Below are positions 10,381 to 22,300 of a DNA stretch of 64,000 nt, piece by piece. This stretch comes from Trogon surrucura (taxonomy: Eukaryota > Chordata > Aves > Trogoniformes > Trogonidae). The stretch is from contig CM036629.1 of assembly GCA_020746105.1 (NCBI GenBank), forward strand, positions 9,502,001 to 9,566,000, in the 5' to 3' direction. The first letter of the stretch is position 1. The number at the start of each line of letters is the position of its first letter. The notes under the pieces are model-generated. The model made no database searches. It worked only from the letters and a program-made list of their open reading frames with translations, and was not told the origin of the DNA. Made by a program: the position numbers and the translations under genes.

Positions 10381-13300
10381 AAAAAGAGTGACAATCAACA
10401 ATCATCACTGGGAAGTATTTTCACATCTGATGCACAACTGCACACATGCTCTAGGCCACTGGTAGTTCCAGAGAGCTGGAACCACTCTGACAAGAAGTAA
10501 CCAACATATTTGTTTTCCAGAGAACCCCTCTGGGTTGCAAGGCTGCCTATTTTGGCAGGCTGAAGAATAATACAGTGAAGCAACGTGATTAGTCCAATGT
10601 GTTATTATGACAGCTGAAGATTTTGAGAATTCACTTGCGGGATACTACACCAGGGATTTTTATTTTTTTTTTCCCCCGTGGTAAGGAATAGTATAGTTTA
10701 AATTGTCTAATGAGACCAGCGGAAGAGCTAAGTGGGATTTGATATTTTGCTTAATGAGATGTGCAGAAAATTGCTAATGGATTTAATCTGCATAAATTTC
10801 TTCTAGCGTACATATTCCCATGCACCCACACATTCACTCAAAAACTCAATTGCTAATGATGAATTTCATTTGTTCCCACATAAGAATTTAGAATATTTTA
10901 TGAATTTCAATGTATAATTAATTACCACATTCATATCTGTCAAGGATTAGGGCTGGCTTGGCCACTAAAATGTCTATATTGACTTTGTCTATATTGAGGC
11001 TGGGTGGGGGAAAAGAGGTAGCTCATTGTTACAGCTATCTCAAAGCAATTAGTGTGGCAAACACAGTACAAATCTAGGCACTTGAAGATGAAGTTTGCAA
11101 CAATGGCATAAACTCTACTGAATAACCAAGGTATATATTTCCAAGAGAACATTAGTTTTATATAGATGTAAAGTACCTTTAAAGGATAACACCTTTTCCT
11201 CCAGGACTACACACAAATATAATCAGAGTAAAGCAGTGATAAACACTCAGCAATTCTAGAAAAACACTCCAATTCATTAGTTACCACAAAGGGTTCATTC
11301 TATTGCTAATTCACAGAATTTTCCACAGAATGGAGGGAAAGCAAGAGGTAAGAAATACTTTCCTCAGCAAAGCAGACACATGCAATGCATATAGTAGCAT
11401 TACATGAATTTTCCTTCTGGGGTGAAGAAAAGGAGAGGAAACATACCAGGAGGGCAATTGAGCTGTATAAGCACAAACCTATGCTTGGAATGGTGTGAAA
11501 CCAGCCATTTTTCTCTCAAAGTTTCCCAACTTTCTTGCTAGTGACAATTGGTAGTGGATTTGTTTGTGGATCATAGCAAATCCTCCTGCACTGTGCAATT
11601 TTTCTATCATCCCAGTCAGTGAGCATCCCTCTTACATAATGTCTGCTTTCATAGACAGGGCATATCTACCTCTGAAGTATTACATTACTGTATGTATAAT
11701 ATAGTGCTGTAGGATTACTTCACCTCGATTGTGTTGGCAAGAGGTTTGCCATTAACACTGGGATTTGAAACTTTCTATTGGTAAAGAAGTAGTTGTGAAT
11801 TAAAAAGTTCAGATGTGGGCAAGTTTAGAGAAGATACTTCATGGATGAATTTGGCCCATTGTTGATTGCTTAAATCCTAATGTGCCTCTAACTCCATTTT
11901 ATCTTTGGTAAACCCCACTTTTTGGGTTTGATGGTAGTCAGCAAGCACATCTACTACACAATAATTAGCAAGGCGTGTCTGGATTGTTTGTTGAACCATA
12001 TGATTTTTGAAAGATGGAGGGGAGGAAGAAGAATAGAGGGGAAATGAAAACAAGTGTGCGTCAGTGAGCTGGTAGAGGCTTCAGGGTTGTCTGACACGGT
12101 ATCTGCCTTGCTCCTAACTCTGGATATCCTTGTAGGATTAAGTCATAGACAAGTACAAAGAGAAGAGAAACATTGAAAATGGAAAAAAAAAACAACCCAC
12201 ACCTAGAGACTCTTGAAACAGAAGAACATAGTTAAAGACTTCAGAATAAAATATTTTTCACACTTGCTGAATGCAACCATTTAATGTAACAAAGATTTGT
12301 ATTCATTATCAACACATCATCCCCAAATCTCTTTGGAGAATTCTATCTTTTGCTTCTCCTTCTCCAGGAATTTACATGTCAAATTTACTGAAATTTATTG
12401 TATTGCTTGCTTTTCAAGGAAAATTCCTGAGAAATGCATTAGGATGACAAATAACTACATTAAATATAATACCAGATAGCAACATTTGTACCTGAGGCTT
12501 ATTTCCTAAAAAAAAACACAAACAAAGAAAAACCAAACAGATCACCACCAAAAAACAAAACAATAAAAAACCCAACCTAAACCCCCACAAAGATTATTAG
12601 TATTCCCATGATTCAGTACCATTCAGTATTTTTATTTGCATTTAGTTTGCAAAATATAGCATACCTAAGAAAATTATTTCAGATAGCAACTAAGACAATA
12701 AGAACAGATTTAAAAGGTGATATTCTGTGTCCAGAAACAACTACAACAGCTGACAATAAGCACTTCTTTCCTGAGCTATCTATTATCTATTCAGGTGACT
12801 AAAATAACAAGACCATCTGGCTACTTGCACAGAAAGGTTACAGTCATCACCTCTGTTGCCCCCAGCCTTTGCAAGGAAGAGCACAAAGGCTTGCTATTCT
12901 AGATATGTCAGGCTAGCAGGGCTGGACAGTTGCAGTCTTCCTGCCACACATAGGCAAGGGACAGTTTATTCCTGTCTTTAACCAGTACACTTCAGGACTT
13001 GAGTTACTTGAATGTCCTTCATCAACTGAGTTATTCTAGAATAAAAGAGGACATGAATTTCAACTGAAATATGTCTTCAAAGGGACTCTGTGGGCACGTC
13101 GATTTTGAAGGCATACAGCACCTTCAAATTTGGAGTCACGTGGAGGTAAGAGCTTCTTGTTTTTACAGAAAAACTGGACATGTTCATGCTGTACTTTGAA
13201 TATTGACTGGCACCTAAATTCCAGCCAAAATTCACCACCTCTGTTTGCACTGTGGCAAGTTTTAGACAACTTTAGAGAGATCAGTTAAGAGCACGTCCCC

Positions 13301-13480
13301 TTACCATAGACTGAACCATACCATAGTTTGCAGCGCAGGTGCATGAGTACACACTGGCTTGAACTGTCAGTATTGCCAACTGTATTTGATATTCATTGGA
13401 GAGGCAGCCCTGGATCATTCCTGCAGCAACTTCAATATTGCCCATCATCAGGGTAGACAAATATCACCCCTCATGCCAAC
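10381..13480. other. Noncoding AT-rich DNA, possible conserved element at 10.6-10.93 kb
   Basis: No gene recognised; frames are all under 90 codons. About 10600-10930 looks less degenerate than its surroundings: it has few homopolymers and several TAATTA/CTAATG-type homeodomain core words (see findings). An A/C-rich low-complexity stretch sits at 12508-12591. Confidence 0.5.
12508..12591 (+). repeat. A/C-rich low-complexity tract
   Basis: The plus strand consists almost only of A and C, starting as an A-tract and turning into AAACAAAG, CCAAAC, ACCACC, AAAAAACCC and CCCCCAC words. One of several similar tracts in the window. Confidence 0.9.
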
Positions 13481-13640
13481 TGAAAGACACCCCACGGGTC
13501 GTATACTGAGGAAAGTGGGTCAGGGAGCACAGTGAGATTTAATCCAGTCCTTGGTCACAAAGGGAAAGTTTATTGAGTCACAGTAATGCCTGTGTGAGGG
13601 ATTAGCTACACACTTGCCTGTTTGCTTTGAGAATTAACAT
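13481..13640 (-). mobile_element. Possible class I (gamma-type) ERV LTR 3' end
   Basis: Read on the minus strand, this has an AATAAA polyadenylation signal (plus-strand 13569-13574) followed about 85 bp later by an end resembling a gammaretroviral LTR terminus (CCCGTGGGGTGTCTTTCA, terminal CA at 13481-13482). The spacing and the GGGTGTCTTTCA ending are the only support. I cannot find the TG start, a TATA box, a primer-binding site or a target duplication, so the upstream limit is arbitrary. It may be an old LTR remnant or a coincidence. No viral protein-coding sequence is visible beside it. Confidence 0.35.
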
Positions 13641-15200
13641 GCACATTTAGAAAATGGCAAGGAAAACTGGCTATGCTTGTAGCCACCTTGGAAAGGCTTT
13701 CCTTTGTAGGTTTACAATTCTAGTAGTAAAACAAACTTACTTCATTCAAAGATGTTTAAGTTACCACCTGGCAATGTCAACTGAGTCAGGTCATACAGAC
13801 AGCAATAGATAAACCTCATGTGCTTTCTGCCACTCATTGTGCAATAGTACCACATTGAGCACTTGATGTTTATAATGACCAAGCTTCTAATAAAACAGCC
13901 ATTTGCAGGTAGAACACATTCCAAACATGAACTTGGGCCGTCTTCTGACGTTTCTCCAAACTCTCCCCTCCCATAACATCTCCCCTATTCCATGTAGTAT
14001 ACTACAAGCAATAATTCAGTCTTTCATTCATTGATCCCACCTTGCTCCTACTCAAGCTCTGACTTAATTTAAATTATTAAATATATTTTAAAATAAACCA
14101 CAAGAAAAATCTCTCAAAAATGTGAAGAAAATGGCTTGTTTTGTACCAGCTGAAAGAACTGGGGAAAAATTCCTTTGGAAATAAAGTTCTGTTACACCAG
14201 ATTTCAGCATAAAATTGAACCTGCAAATGTTACCACTTGTATCCACAAAAAAATCTGAATTACATTACATTAGTCATGAAATTACTTCTGTGTTTCTGTG
14301 TATCCGTAACTTCACTCCTTAACATGACAATATTTTGCCTCAGTGGAGCTGCCATGCGCCTCCACAGCAGAATTGCTAGAGAGGTCTTAAAGCTCAAAAA
14401 AAACCCCTTGGTACTCTTTTTGTTTCTGGAATTTTAAATAAATATTTTTCACATTACTACCACAATAAATAAATTAATAATTAATCTATTAATATTATTC
14501 TTAGTCCTCAAACACGGCTGTGAAATTTTTGACAGGGGTTTACATGTTGGGTTTTTTCGAATAGGTAAGAGTATATTAAATTAGTTTACACTGATTAGTT
14601 AGTCCACATTTGAAATTGCTCTCTGGTTTCCATAACCTCGTTCATTCTTAGCAAACATTTATATGGGTTAATTTGGAACAAACCATACAGCAGTTTTGAC
14701 TCGGGTTGTAGAAGCAACCTAAGCGCTGTTAATCGCACTGTTGTTTAAAAGAGTACAAATTGTTTATGAGGCTTTTAGATAAAGTTCATAGAAATAACAT
14801 TTGCAAATACAATCTTTGTGGTGTGCAATATTAATATTTTTTCCCTGTAACAAGCAGGTAATGCAGACACAAAATCAAATACATTCTAATTACGAGCTAC
14901 ATTTTTGAGGCTGCAAATTCCTACTGCAGACACAAGAATCAGATGATGACAAAAAACTTAACGCTTGATTCCAAATCATTAACTTCAGTTAGAAGAGGGG
15001 GCAAGGCATAACTGATGTCTGCCTGAATGAATATTCTGAAGAATTTTAAATGCCATTTTCAAAGGTTTGGGAATTTAGCTATATCAACTGGTTTTCACTG
15101 AATTAGAAGAGAACTCTCTCATGGTAGCAGGAAGATGCAGATGAGGGGACACCTTGCTTATAATTCTCTGAGTAAGCCACTGTTGTGATAAGTTATAGGA
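13641..15200. other. Noncoding AT-rich DNA, possible conserved element at 14.44-14.96 kb
   Basis: No gene recognised. The segment about 14440-14960 combines clustered TAATTAA/ATTAAT words with unusually frequent CpG for this window (see findings). Everything else is ordinary AT-rich sequence. Confidence 0.5.
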
Positions 15201-15293
15201 GGGGAAAAAACCAGAAAAAAAACCCCCACAACCCCCCCCCCCCAAAAAAAAAAAACCACACCTGGGGCTGTGTCTTTTAAAAAAAAAAAAAAT
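15201..15293. repeat. A/C mosaic with C12-A12 junction
   Basis: A low-complexity block: G4A6, A8, ACCCCCAC, then an uninterrupted run of 12 C (15232-15243) followed at once by 12 A (15244-15255), CCACACC, and a further A-tract ending near 15292. Likely prone to slippage and to sequencing or assembly error. Confidence 0.93.
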
Positions 15294-16464
15294 CCCAGAA
15301 AACTAAGAACTTCAAAAGGAAGCCAATTAGGTCATAGTTAGCCATAACACAATATATCTGTGGTAGGCAATTGATATGTAAGTAGGTTAAGAGATTCCAT
15401 ATATTCAGTAGCTTCTCCACTGAGCATTTACAGGATGATTTCCAGGTGCCTACACTGGAATAATTATATAGTTGCAGCATTATTCATGTTCAGAATATCC
15501 AGAAAGGGTACATGGAAACACATAACATACTTCTCATGAATAAGTAAACCGTTACATTTTGTAAGGTTTAAGACCAAATACCCGACTCAAATATTGACAT
15601 AACACCAGGGCATGGTTGGGGACACCACAGGCCAAGTACAGCAAACTTATTGGAAATGTTTATTAAATTTCTACATTGGCCTATCAGTTATGTCACAGTG
15701 GGTTATGTCACTCGGATTGCATTGTACCACATCATGCCTGTCAAATTATAATGGTGCCTGACTGGCAAAACACAATCTAGTATAAAATTTGATTGTATCT
15801 TACCTTTCTGGGGTTTTTGAAAAGCACAGCAGATTATACGCCCTTTAAAGTGTCGTAACTTTCACCACAGACTTGTTGTCAACTTGCTGTTCAGCTGAAA
15901 AAGAACATTCACAAATGAATGCCACATGTCATGTAAATGTGCAATAAATTGAGACAAGTCAAAATTACAAAGTCTGGGTAACAGATAAGCTGACTAGCTA
16001 TGTTTATAAGAACATCAAATGATGATTAAAATAAAATACTGAAAGCTGTCAAGCTTTACTCAAGCATTAAAGCACAGAGGACAGGCATAGCAGGTTCCCT
16101 AAGACACCACACGGCCCCTGAAGCTATAGCATCATGCAGCCACTTCTATATATTCTAACGGTACCGTTTCCTATTTAACTTTAACTCAAATTTAAAAAAA
16201 ATACGTTTCAGCCAACGTGACTGTTATCTTGAGGACTTCAATGTTACTGTTTAATGCATAATAATACAAATAAACTGATGAAGCAGGGACATAAACCACA
16301 AAACTTTTTCTGCCTTAAAAATTTTTGCCATCAAAAATCCAAGAAATTTTGAAATGAAAGACGAATGAGAGTTGAAAGACTCTTGGCAGCCTCTACTGTT
16401 TCTCAGGTCACCAAAAGTACAACTACTGAGGAATTTACTTCTTGAAAAAAATAAAGATTGGGGG

Positions 16465-16481
16465 AAAAAAAAAAAAAAAAA
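16465..16481. repeat. Poly(A) tract, 17 bases
   Basis: An uninterrupted A17 directly after GATTGGGGG. No retroposon body is recognisable on either side. Confidence 0.9.
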
Positions 16482-17047
16482 GAGCATGTTGCCTGCCTCA
16501 GTATCTTTCTAACTGAGAAAGCACAGATCCAGTTGAGATCCACAAATCACCCTGTTGCACTAGAGAACACAGCCTGATTTGTTCAGCAAACTTTCAGTTT
16601 TTGTATTAGTAGTAATTGTCTGGAAATCATAAAACTCAGTATCTGGCACAGAGTAAGACTCAAATCTCAAACAGCTACATCAGAAGATACAAGAAGGTGA
16701 CAGAAAGGGCTAAAATAGGTTAGATACAAGTGAAACAAAATGACAAGAGAGTTTATTTATGGAAAAGTTGGGTTATTGTGATCATGGAACCATTTTGTAT
16801 AAAAAACAAACTTGTGACAATGAGGGAGCAGAACAGATTCATCACAGAAGAGAGATGGACATGTCTATATTTGCCAGGTTTGCTTTTTGAGCAATCTGAA
16901 GAGAGTTTAAAGAAATTATGAAACTGGAAATTTCAATATCACTGTCTAATTGTCTCAAGAGTAGGCCAATCACATAGTCTTTTGAGCCCTGGAAACAAGG
17001 GCTGAATGAAACACTTTACATTTCTGGTTTGTATGCTTTTTTTTTGA

Positions 17048-17063
17048 GGGGGGGGGAGGGAGG
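17048..17063 (+). repeat. G-rich run (G9AG3AG2)
   Basis: A short purine-only tract on the plus strand preceded by a T-run, giving a T-to-G switch like the one at 37.18 kb. Confidence 0.85.
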
Positions 17064-18987
17064 CTGCATGTTCAAATCTCTCACACAGAGACATATATAC
17101 ATTTTGTATATCACTAATTAAACCCCAGGGTTTTCAGTTAAAGTCAGTTTGTCACTGAAATCTAATTAAAATGGTGACTATATTCCAAATAGCATCCACA
17201 TCATGGTGGAAAACGTTGCTGTCTCTTAAGATCAGCAAACAATTAATGTCTTTAAAATGAAAAGCATCTTAAAAACACTGGAAAGTATGTTCCTTGTATG
17301 TGAACATCTATTATGCAACATGCTGCTAAAAATAAAAAACACATTAGCTCTTGTCCTTCTATATACCCAAATTATTTAAAGCAAAATCGCAATGTAATCT
17401 AGTTACATCCTAAATTTGCTCAAGCAATACAGTAATTTATTTCATAAAAGATTACTTTTCTCTATTTTGCTTCATTTATAGCTGTTATACCATTATATAA
17501 AACAAAACACCTGCTTCCAAAATTATCTAACTGTCATTTAGAAATAGGGTTCTTTGATTTAGAAATGGCTTTGCTCTGACAGTGCAATATCTCAATTGAA
17601 AAATGGGAAAATACACAATAGATTTACTCATGAACTAGAAATAAATGCTTGAGAAAAAAATTAAATTGTGAGTGTCATCCAATTTGGTACCTAAATTTTT
17701 TTCCAACATTTCTAGTAGACTGTCTTTGTCACTCCATATTGAAGAAAGTGAAGGATATTCCTTCTTCTGTCCTTAAATATCTTGCTGCCAGGAATATTTT
17801 CCCATCATTTCTAGCACTGAATAGTATTTTACATTATTGGTAGAGCAAATGAAGAAACCTACTTTAAGAATAAAATATTTCTCAACAGAAGTAAGAGTGA
17901 CTAATTCTGATAAAGAAAAAAAATTAATATTTTAGTATCCAGAGTGAATTATAGGTAATATTATTTTCAAATTAAGGCTCTTACAACCCATAAAATACCT
18001 TATTAAGCACTGATGCACAGCACTTGTTCTTCCTTCTTAAACTCAGACATCTATTTCATTTACATGCAATATTTTAAATGCATTTATTTAATGCAACGCC
18101 TACCTCTGTTCTACAAATTGCTTTTATTTCTCATGAATTCTAATGCTCATTTTTTATTCTGCTTTGAAAGATCCAGCCACTCCTGGCTTTTGTTTCTCTC
18201 AGGCTTTGATATATTAGAATCATTTCCCCAGGCAGCAATCAGGGTTGATAAGAGAGTTTGAAACTCAATTCACAAGTAGCATATTTATGTGTAAGAGAGC
18301 TAGCACTTATTTCCACTGTATATCAAAACACACGCAGAAGTACTGTTTCTGATAGAACTGAATTCATACAGCAAGATGTTTGTAGGATTTCAAAAACCGT
18401 ATCAATTTACGGCACTTAAGGGTTTATTTTACTTCTGGAGATAAAGTTCTATATCTGCAGCCGACACGAAAACATCCTCAGCCACAGAGGCATGCGCTGA
18501 CGTTGCCCGCTGACCAGTCGCCCGCCCTGGGGTGGGCTCAGCTAAAGGCCAATCTCCACCCAGCTGCTTGCCCACTCCCCTCAGCAGGGTGGGGCAGGGA
18601 GAAAAATCAAATAATGAAAATTAACTTGTTTAAATTAATTTAAAGTTAATAAACAATTGAAAATAACTGAATAAAATAGATTGAGGCGTCAAGAAGCAAA
18701 GACACACACACACAAACGCCACCTTCCCTCCTCTTCTGGGACTCCTCCGCCCCAGCTCTGAGCAGCCCGGGGCCGCGGGCAGCACTCAGCTGTTCCTCCC
18801 TTCCCGTCCTTCCCTCTCACGTTTTTCCCCTGCTCCAGCACACCCCCTGCCATGGGCTGGGGTTCCCATCAGGACATACCCACCTGCTCTGGTGTGGCAT
18901 CCCACACACGCTGCGCTAGGCACCTGCTCTGCCACCGCGCCCCTCCACCTCCTGGGTGCTCCCGCTGCTTTTTTTGACTTCCCCCCC

Positions 18988-19090
18988 CCCCTCCTTCCTC
19001 CTGCATTTGTCCAGCATTTTCTGCTTTTTCTCACTCTTTTTTCCCCTCCTCTTCTTTTGTCCAGCATTTCCTGCCCTGTCTCACATACGT
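18988..19090. repeat. Partial 50-bp tandem duplication
   Basis: The block TTGTCCAGCATTT occurs at 19007-19019 and 19057-19069, exactly 50 bp apart. Similar pyrimidine-rich sequence precedes both copies and CTGCxxxxTCTCAC follows both. The copies have diverged, so the duplication is not recent. It lies inside the LTR relic. Confidence 0.85.
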
Positions 19091-19155
19091 TTCCGTAGAG
19101 GAACCAGCAGCCTCACTGTCAGGCTCAGCTGTGCCCCATGGCGGGTCCCTTGCAA

Positions 19156-19193
19156 AACCGGCTGGAACCGGCTGGAACCAGCTAGAACCAGCC
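19156..19193. repeat. 10-bp tandem repeat (GCTGGAACCG)n
   Basis: About 3.7 units of GCTGGAACCR: full units start at 19161, 19171 and 19181 (the last GCTAGAACCA), with partial units at both ends. It is part of the LTR relic and GC-rich relative to the window. Confidence 0.9.
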
Positions 19194-19335
19194 CCACCCG
19201 CCCCTCTCAGAGCGCCCCCTGGGCCGGGGCAGCTGCAGCTTTCAACATCATTTTCTAGCAAGTCATCACCCCTCAGCCACGTGTACCACAACATCAACCA
19301 GGATTCCCAAGACACCCCACAGAACCACTACTTCC

Positions 19336-22300
19336 TTTCAAAGAAAATAAAAAAAAATCCCACCCCATCAAAAACATCAATCAAGGCTGCATTTCTGGGT
19401 TTTTTTCAGTTGTTCATTGGAAAGAATTGCTGTACCCTGGTGCACGTGTGTTCTATATTCCAGCACCATTTCACATGATCTGTAAACCAACCTGTCTTAA
19501 CTACTTCCTTCCAAATTAATAGATGGAAACAGCAATACGTTGAATTATAGAACTCCACTGTTGGGTTTTCTTCCAAGAAATTTCCGAGATATGCATGACG
19601 GAAAGCAGACTAATATTCAAATTAAAAACATGAGTAAAATAAGCAGAGAGGACAAAATCTTCAACAGTGACAAAGTCTGACTCTCATTGCCATCCCTCCA
19701 TATACCTGAACCATTCTGGAGAACACACTGCAAATGTATTCTGGAAAGACTTCCAAAGGTAAGAAGAAAAACAAAAAGTCAGGCAAGAGCAGGGACAGGC
19801 TGCCAGGCCCTGGGACAGCTCTCACTGTTCTCAGCAATGGGCAACACAGGTGAAACCAGGGCCTGCTCTGCCCCAGGTGCCCTCCCGGGGCACAGCTGAG
19901 CAGCAGGATGGCTTGCACAAGACAGGGATCCGAGCTGCAGAGGTGACTTTGGATTCACACTGAACCTGCCATTCTTTATTTCTGGTGCTTTGTTCCCGTC
20001 ACTTTCATTTCGTACTCTTCTTTCTGTATTAATGATTGGAGACCTAAATGCTACTGGTATTGACAAGTAACAGTAAGTGTTCTTTAATTAGAGTCTTGTG
20101 CTATAAACATGTCTATATCGACACGTCACTTCAGAGGTACATGTTTCTGCTGACTTCTTAGACCTCTGAATAGCCGTAGAACAGTCCTGTCAAATAAGCC
20201 GTTCAATTTTCCCAGGGTCTTACTGATGGCAAACTTGATAAAGTCTTTGAATTCACTTCACCAGGAAGATACAAGCATAAGTCAACACACTGCAAGGGAA
20301 TGAATATCTGTTCTTTGCGCTGCTTTCTTTTTAAATTAAAAATACAGCGTGGGGAAATTTTGTAGAACCAGAAAAATTTAAGAAAGTTACCAGTGCAATC
20401 ATAAGCTGAGCCTCAGTGCTCCTGAATATTAGGTTAATTCTGTATATGTGCCTCTCAGCAGAGACATTTCACATGCTCACCAGTTTGGGAGATGAGGTCA
20501 ACGTTCCTTAGAGTCAGGTAAATGCCAGTGGAACCTTTCACAGGCACGTCAGGCAGGAGCACACACCAATAGCAATCACACTTATAAACTTCACTCAATT
20601 ATAGGCTTTTCAGCTCAGGATGAAAAACATGCCTGCCCTAAAGAAATGCATTTGGGCTTTCTCATTTCTGAGTGGTGAAAGAATGATGTCAGCCATCCAT
20701 TATTGATCTCCTCAGGAAAGAAAGCATAAAACAAAGCAGCTCTGAAGATACTAATGCAACAGAGTTGTGCTGACTTGCCACCTTAATTTAATGATATATT
20801 CACTTTTTCTAAAGTTCATCTTTTAAAAGCACAGAAATGTGCATCCGAAATATTAGTTTAATTGAATAGCAACTACTTTTTAATATAAACAGCATCTTTA
20901 GGTCATCAATCATTAAAGATAAATGCCTTACATGAAACACTGCAGAGTTAATGCGAAATCCTTCCCCCGCCCCCAAAAACTGAATAAAAATGCATAGTGT
21001 ATCTATTACTTATAGGAAGCTAACATGTTCAGTACTAGTAAGATTGGTATCTACTATTTGCAGATCTTCATCATCCTTAAAAAATCTTAAATGTTTGAAA
21101 AAAAAATTATTTTCAGAACTTTCTGTACTCACTTAGCTTTCCTATTCTTTTCACAAATCACACTAATTTTCAAACTGCACTATGAAAGCATTCTGAAAAA
21201 AAAATGGTAAGACCTCTTCAACTTTCTATACAGGACTAATGATTGATATGAGATGGTAAAAGCATGCACCCCTTCTGCAGCCATCTGCAACACAAAAACT
21301 GTACTTCACAAAAAAAGCTATGCACAGCATGAGACATTAAAATATTTCTAGCAAATCATTAATGTAGGTTTCTTGCCCATCTGAACAGAAAACTGTATAA
21401 ATGTTATTATACCACACTTAACTGAAATTTTCCCTGCCTTATCCTTCTAGCTTTTAGTTAATTTTCACTTCTGTTGAATAAAAGGTATTCCTCACCTCAG
21501 ACAGCACCACATATCAGAAAATAAATTAATGCCTATCTACCAACTGTTAACACCTTCTAAGAATCTGGAGAAATTTTAGACAGCAGTCAGAAACCTTCTA
21601 AAATGCTATAGCAGTAGAAGATTACTAGCATACTTGCTTTCAAAACTCTTCAGATACCTGAGTTTTAAACTGCTGAATCATCTTTTTGATGGGCTTCACT
21701 TGCACATTTTAAGAACGAATGCATATCAGCTGTGGCAATACTGGATCCTTCTAGTGGTTTGGGTTTGTTCATCAGGCAATTACTTAACGAGCTGCAGGCT
21801 GGGTTTGCGGGCAGGGTTGACATGCTGACTGCCCTTGCTAAACTATGGGATTCAGAACACCAGGCTCTCTTTCTTTTATTCTCGTTTTGAAGAGGTAAAC
21901 TTTCTTACCACAGATGGAGTAGTTGTGGCTAAGTGGGTTACATTTAAAAATTATTACTGGCAGCTATACCTTTTTCAAGGGAATTGACTATTAGTGTGCT
22001 TGTAAAATTTAGTAAGTAAGGGTAAGGTCAACATAGCACATTGTTCCGGTAGAGATTTTTGGAATATGTCAGCAAAACAGAACAGAAAATTAAATTACTA
22101 TTTATGCACAAGTAGCAAAATATGTACACTGGCAACATTTTAACTGAATTCTAAAAGACCGTCCTTTCCAATACATACTCTATTTTTTGATGGCAAATTT
22201 TCTACGTAATTGTATATTGTTTGTCTAAAAGTTAGCTAATTCTGAATTATTTTTTTTACTTGTATCACAACATTGAAAGAAAAATAAAAGGAAAACATAA

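Larger units (their letters stand above)
15294..18479. other. Noncoding AT-rich DNA
   Basis: No gene recognised; frames are under 85 codons. Landmarks are an A17 tract at 16465-16481 preceded by GGGGG, and a G9AGGGAGG purine run at 17048-17063. GC rises sharply only at the right edge, where the LTR relic starts. Confidence 0.6.
18484..19335 (-). mobile_element. GC-rich relic of an avian ERVL-type LTR
   Basis: An 850-bp GC-rich, CpG-containing island in AT-rich DNA. Read on the minus strand, it resembles from memory the widespread avian ERVL-like LTR: a left part with a GGGACCCGCC block and a GTGAGGCTGCTGG-like block, a purine-rich middle, repeated GCTGG words, then an AT-rich stretch followed by TTTTTCTCCCTGCCCCACCC, TGCTGAGGGGAGTGGGCAAG and GCTGGGTGGAG near 18545-18605. 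Sequence beyond this (GGCGACTGGTCAGCGGG, near 18510) also echoes this LTR family but in an unexpected order, suggesting a rearranged or nested copy. Clear TG/CA ends and internal viral genes are absent. An AAAACATC octamer at both flanks (18469-18476, 19371-19378) may be chance. Frames of 90-115 codons inside it are LTR artefacts. Family assignment is by recollection, not alignment. Confidence 0.65.

Noticed and set aside
18469..19378. AAAACATC at both flanks of the GC-rich relic as a target duplication
   Set aside because: The element ends are not defined by TG/CA next to these octamers, and an AT-rich 8-mer can recur by chance.
18786..19478. Several 68-115-codon frames on both strands, Arg/Lys- or Pro-rich
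   Set aside because: They come from the stop-poor GC-rich and pyrimidine-rich LTR relic; no frame is favoured and no domain is visible.
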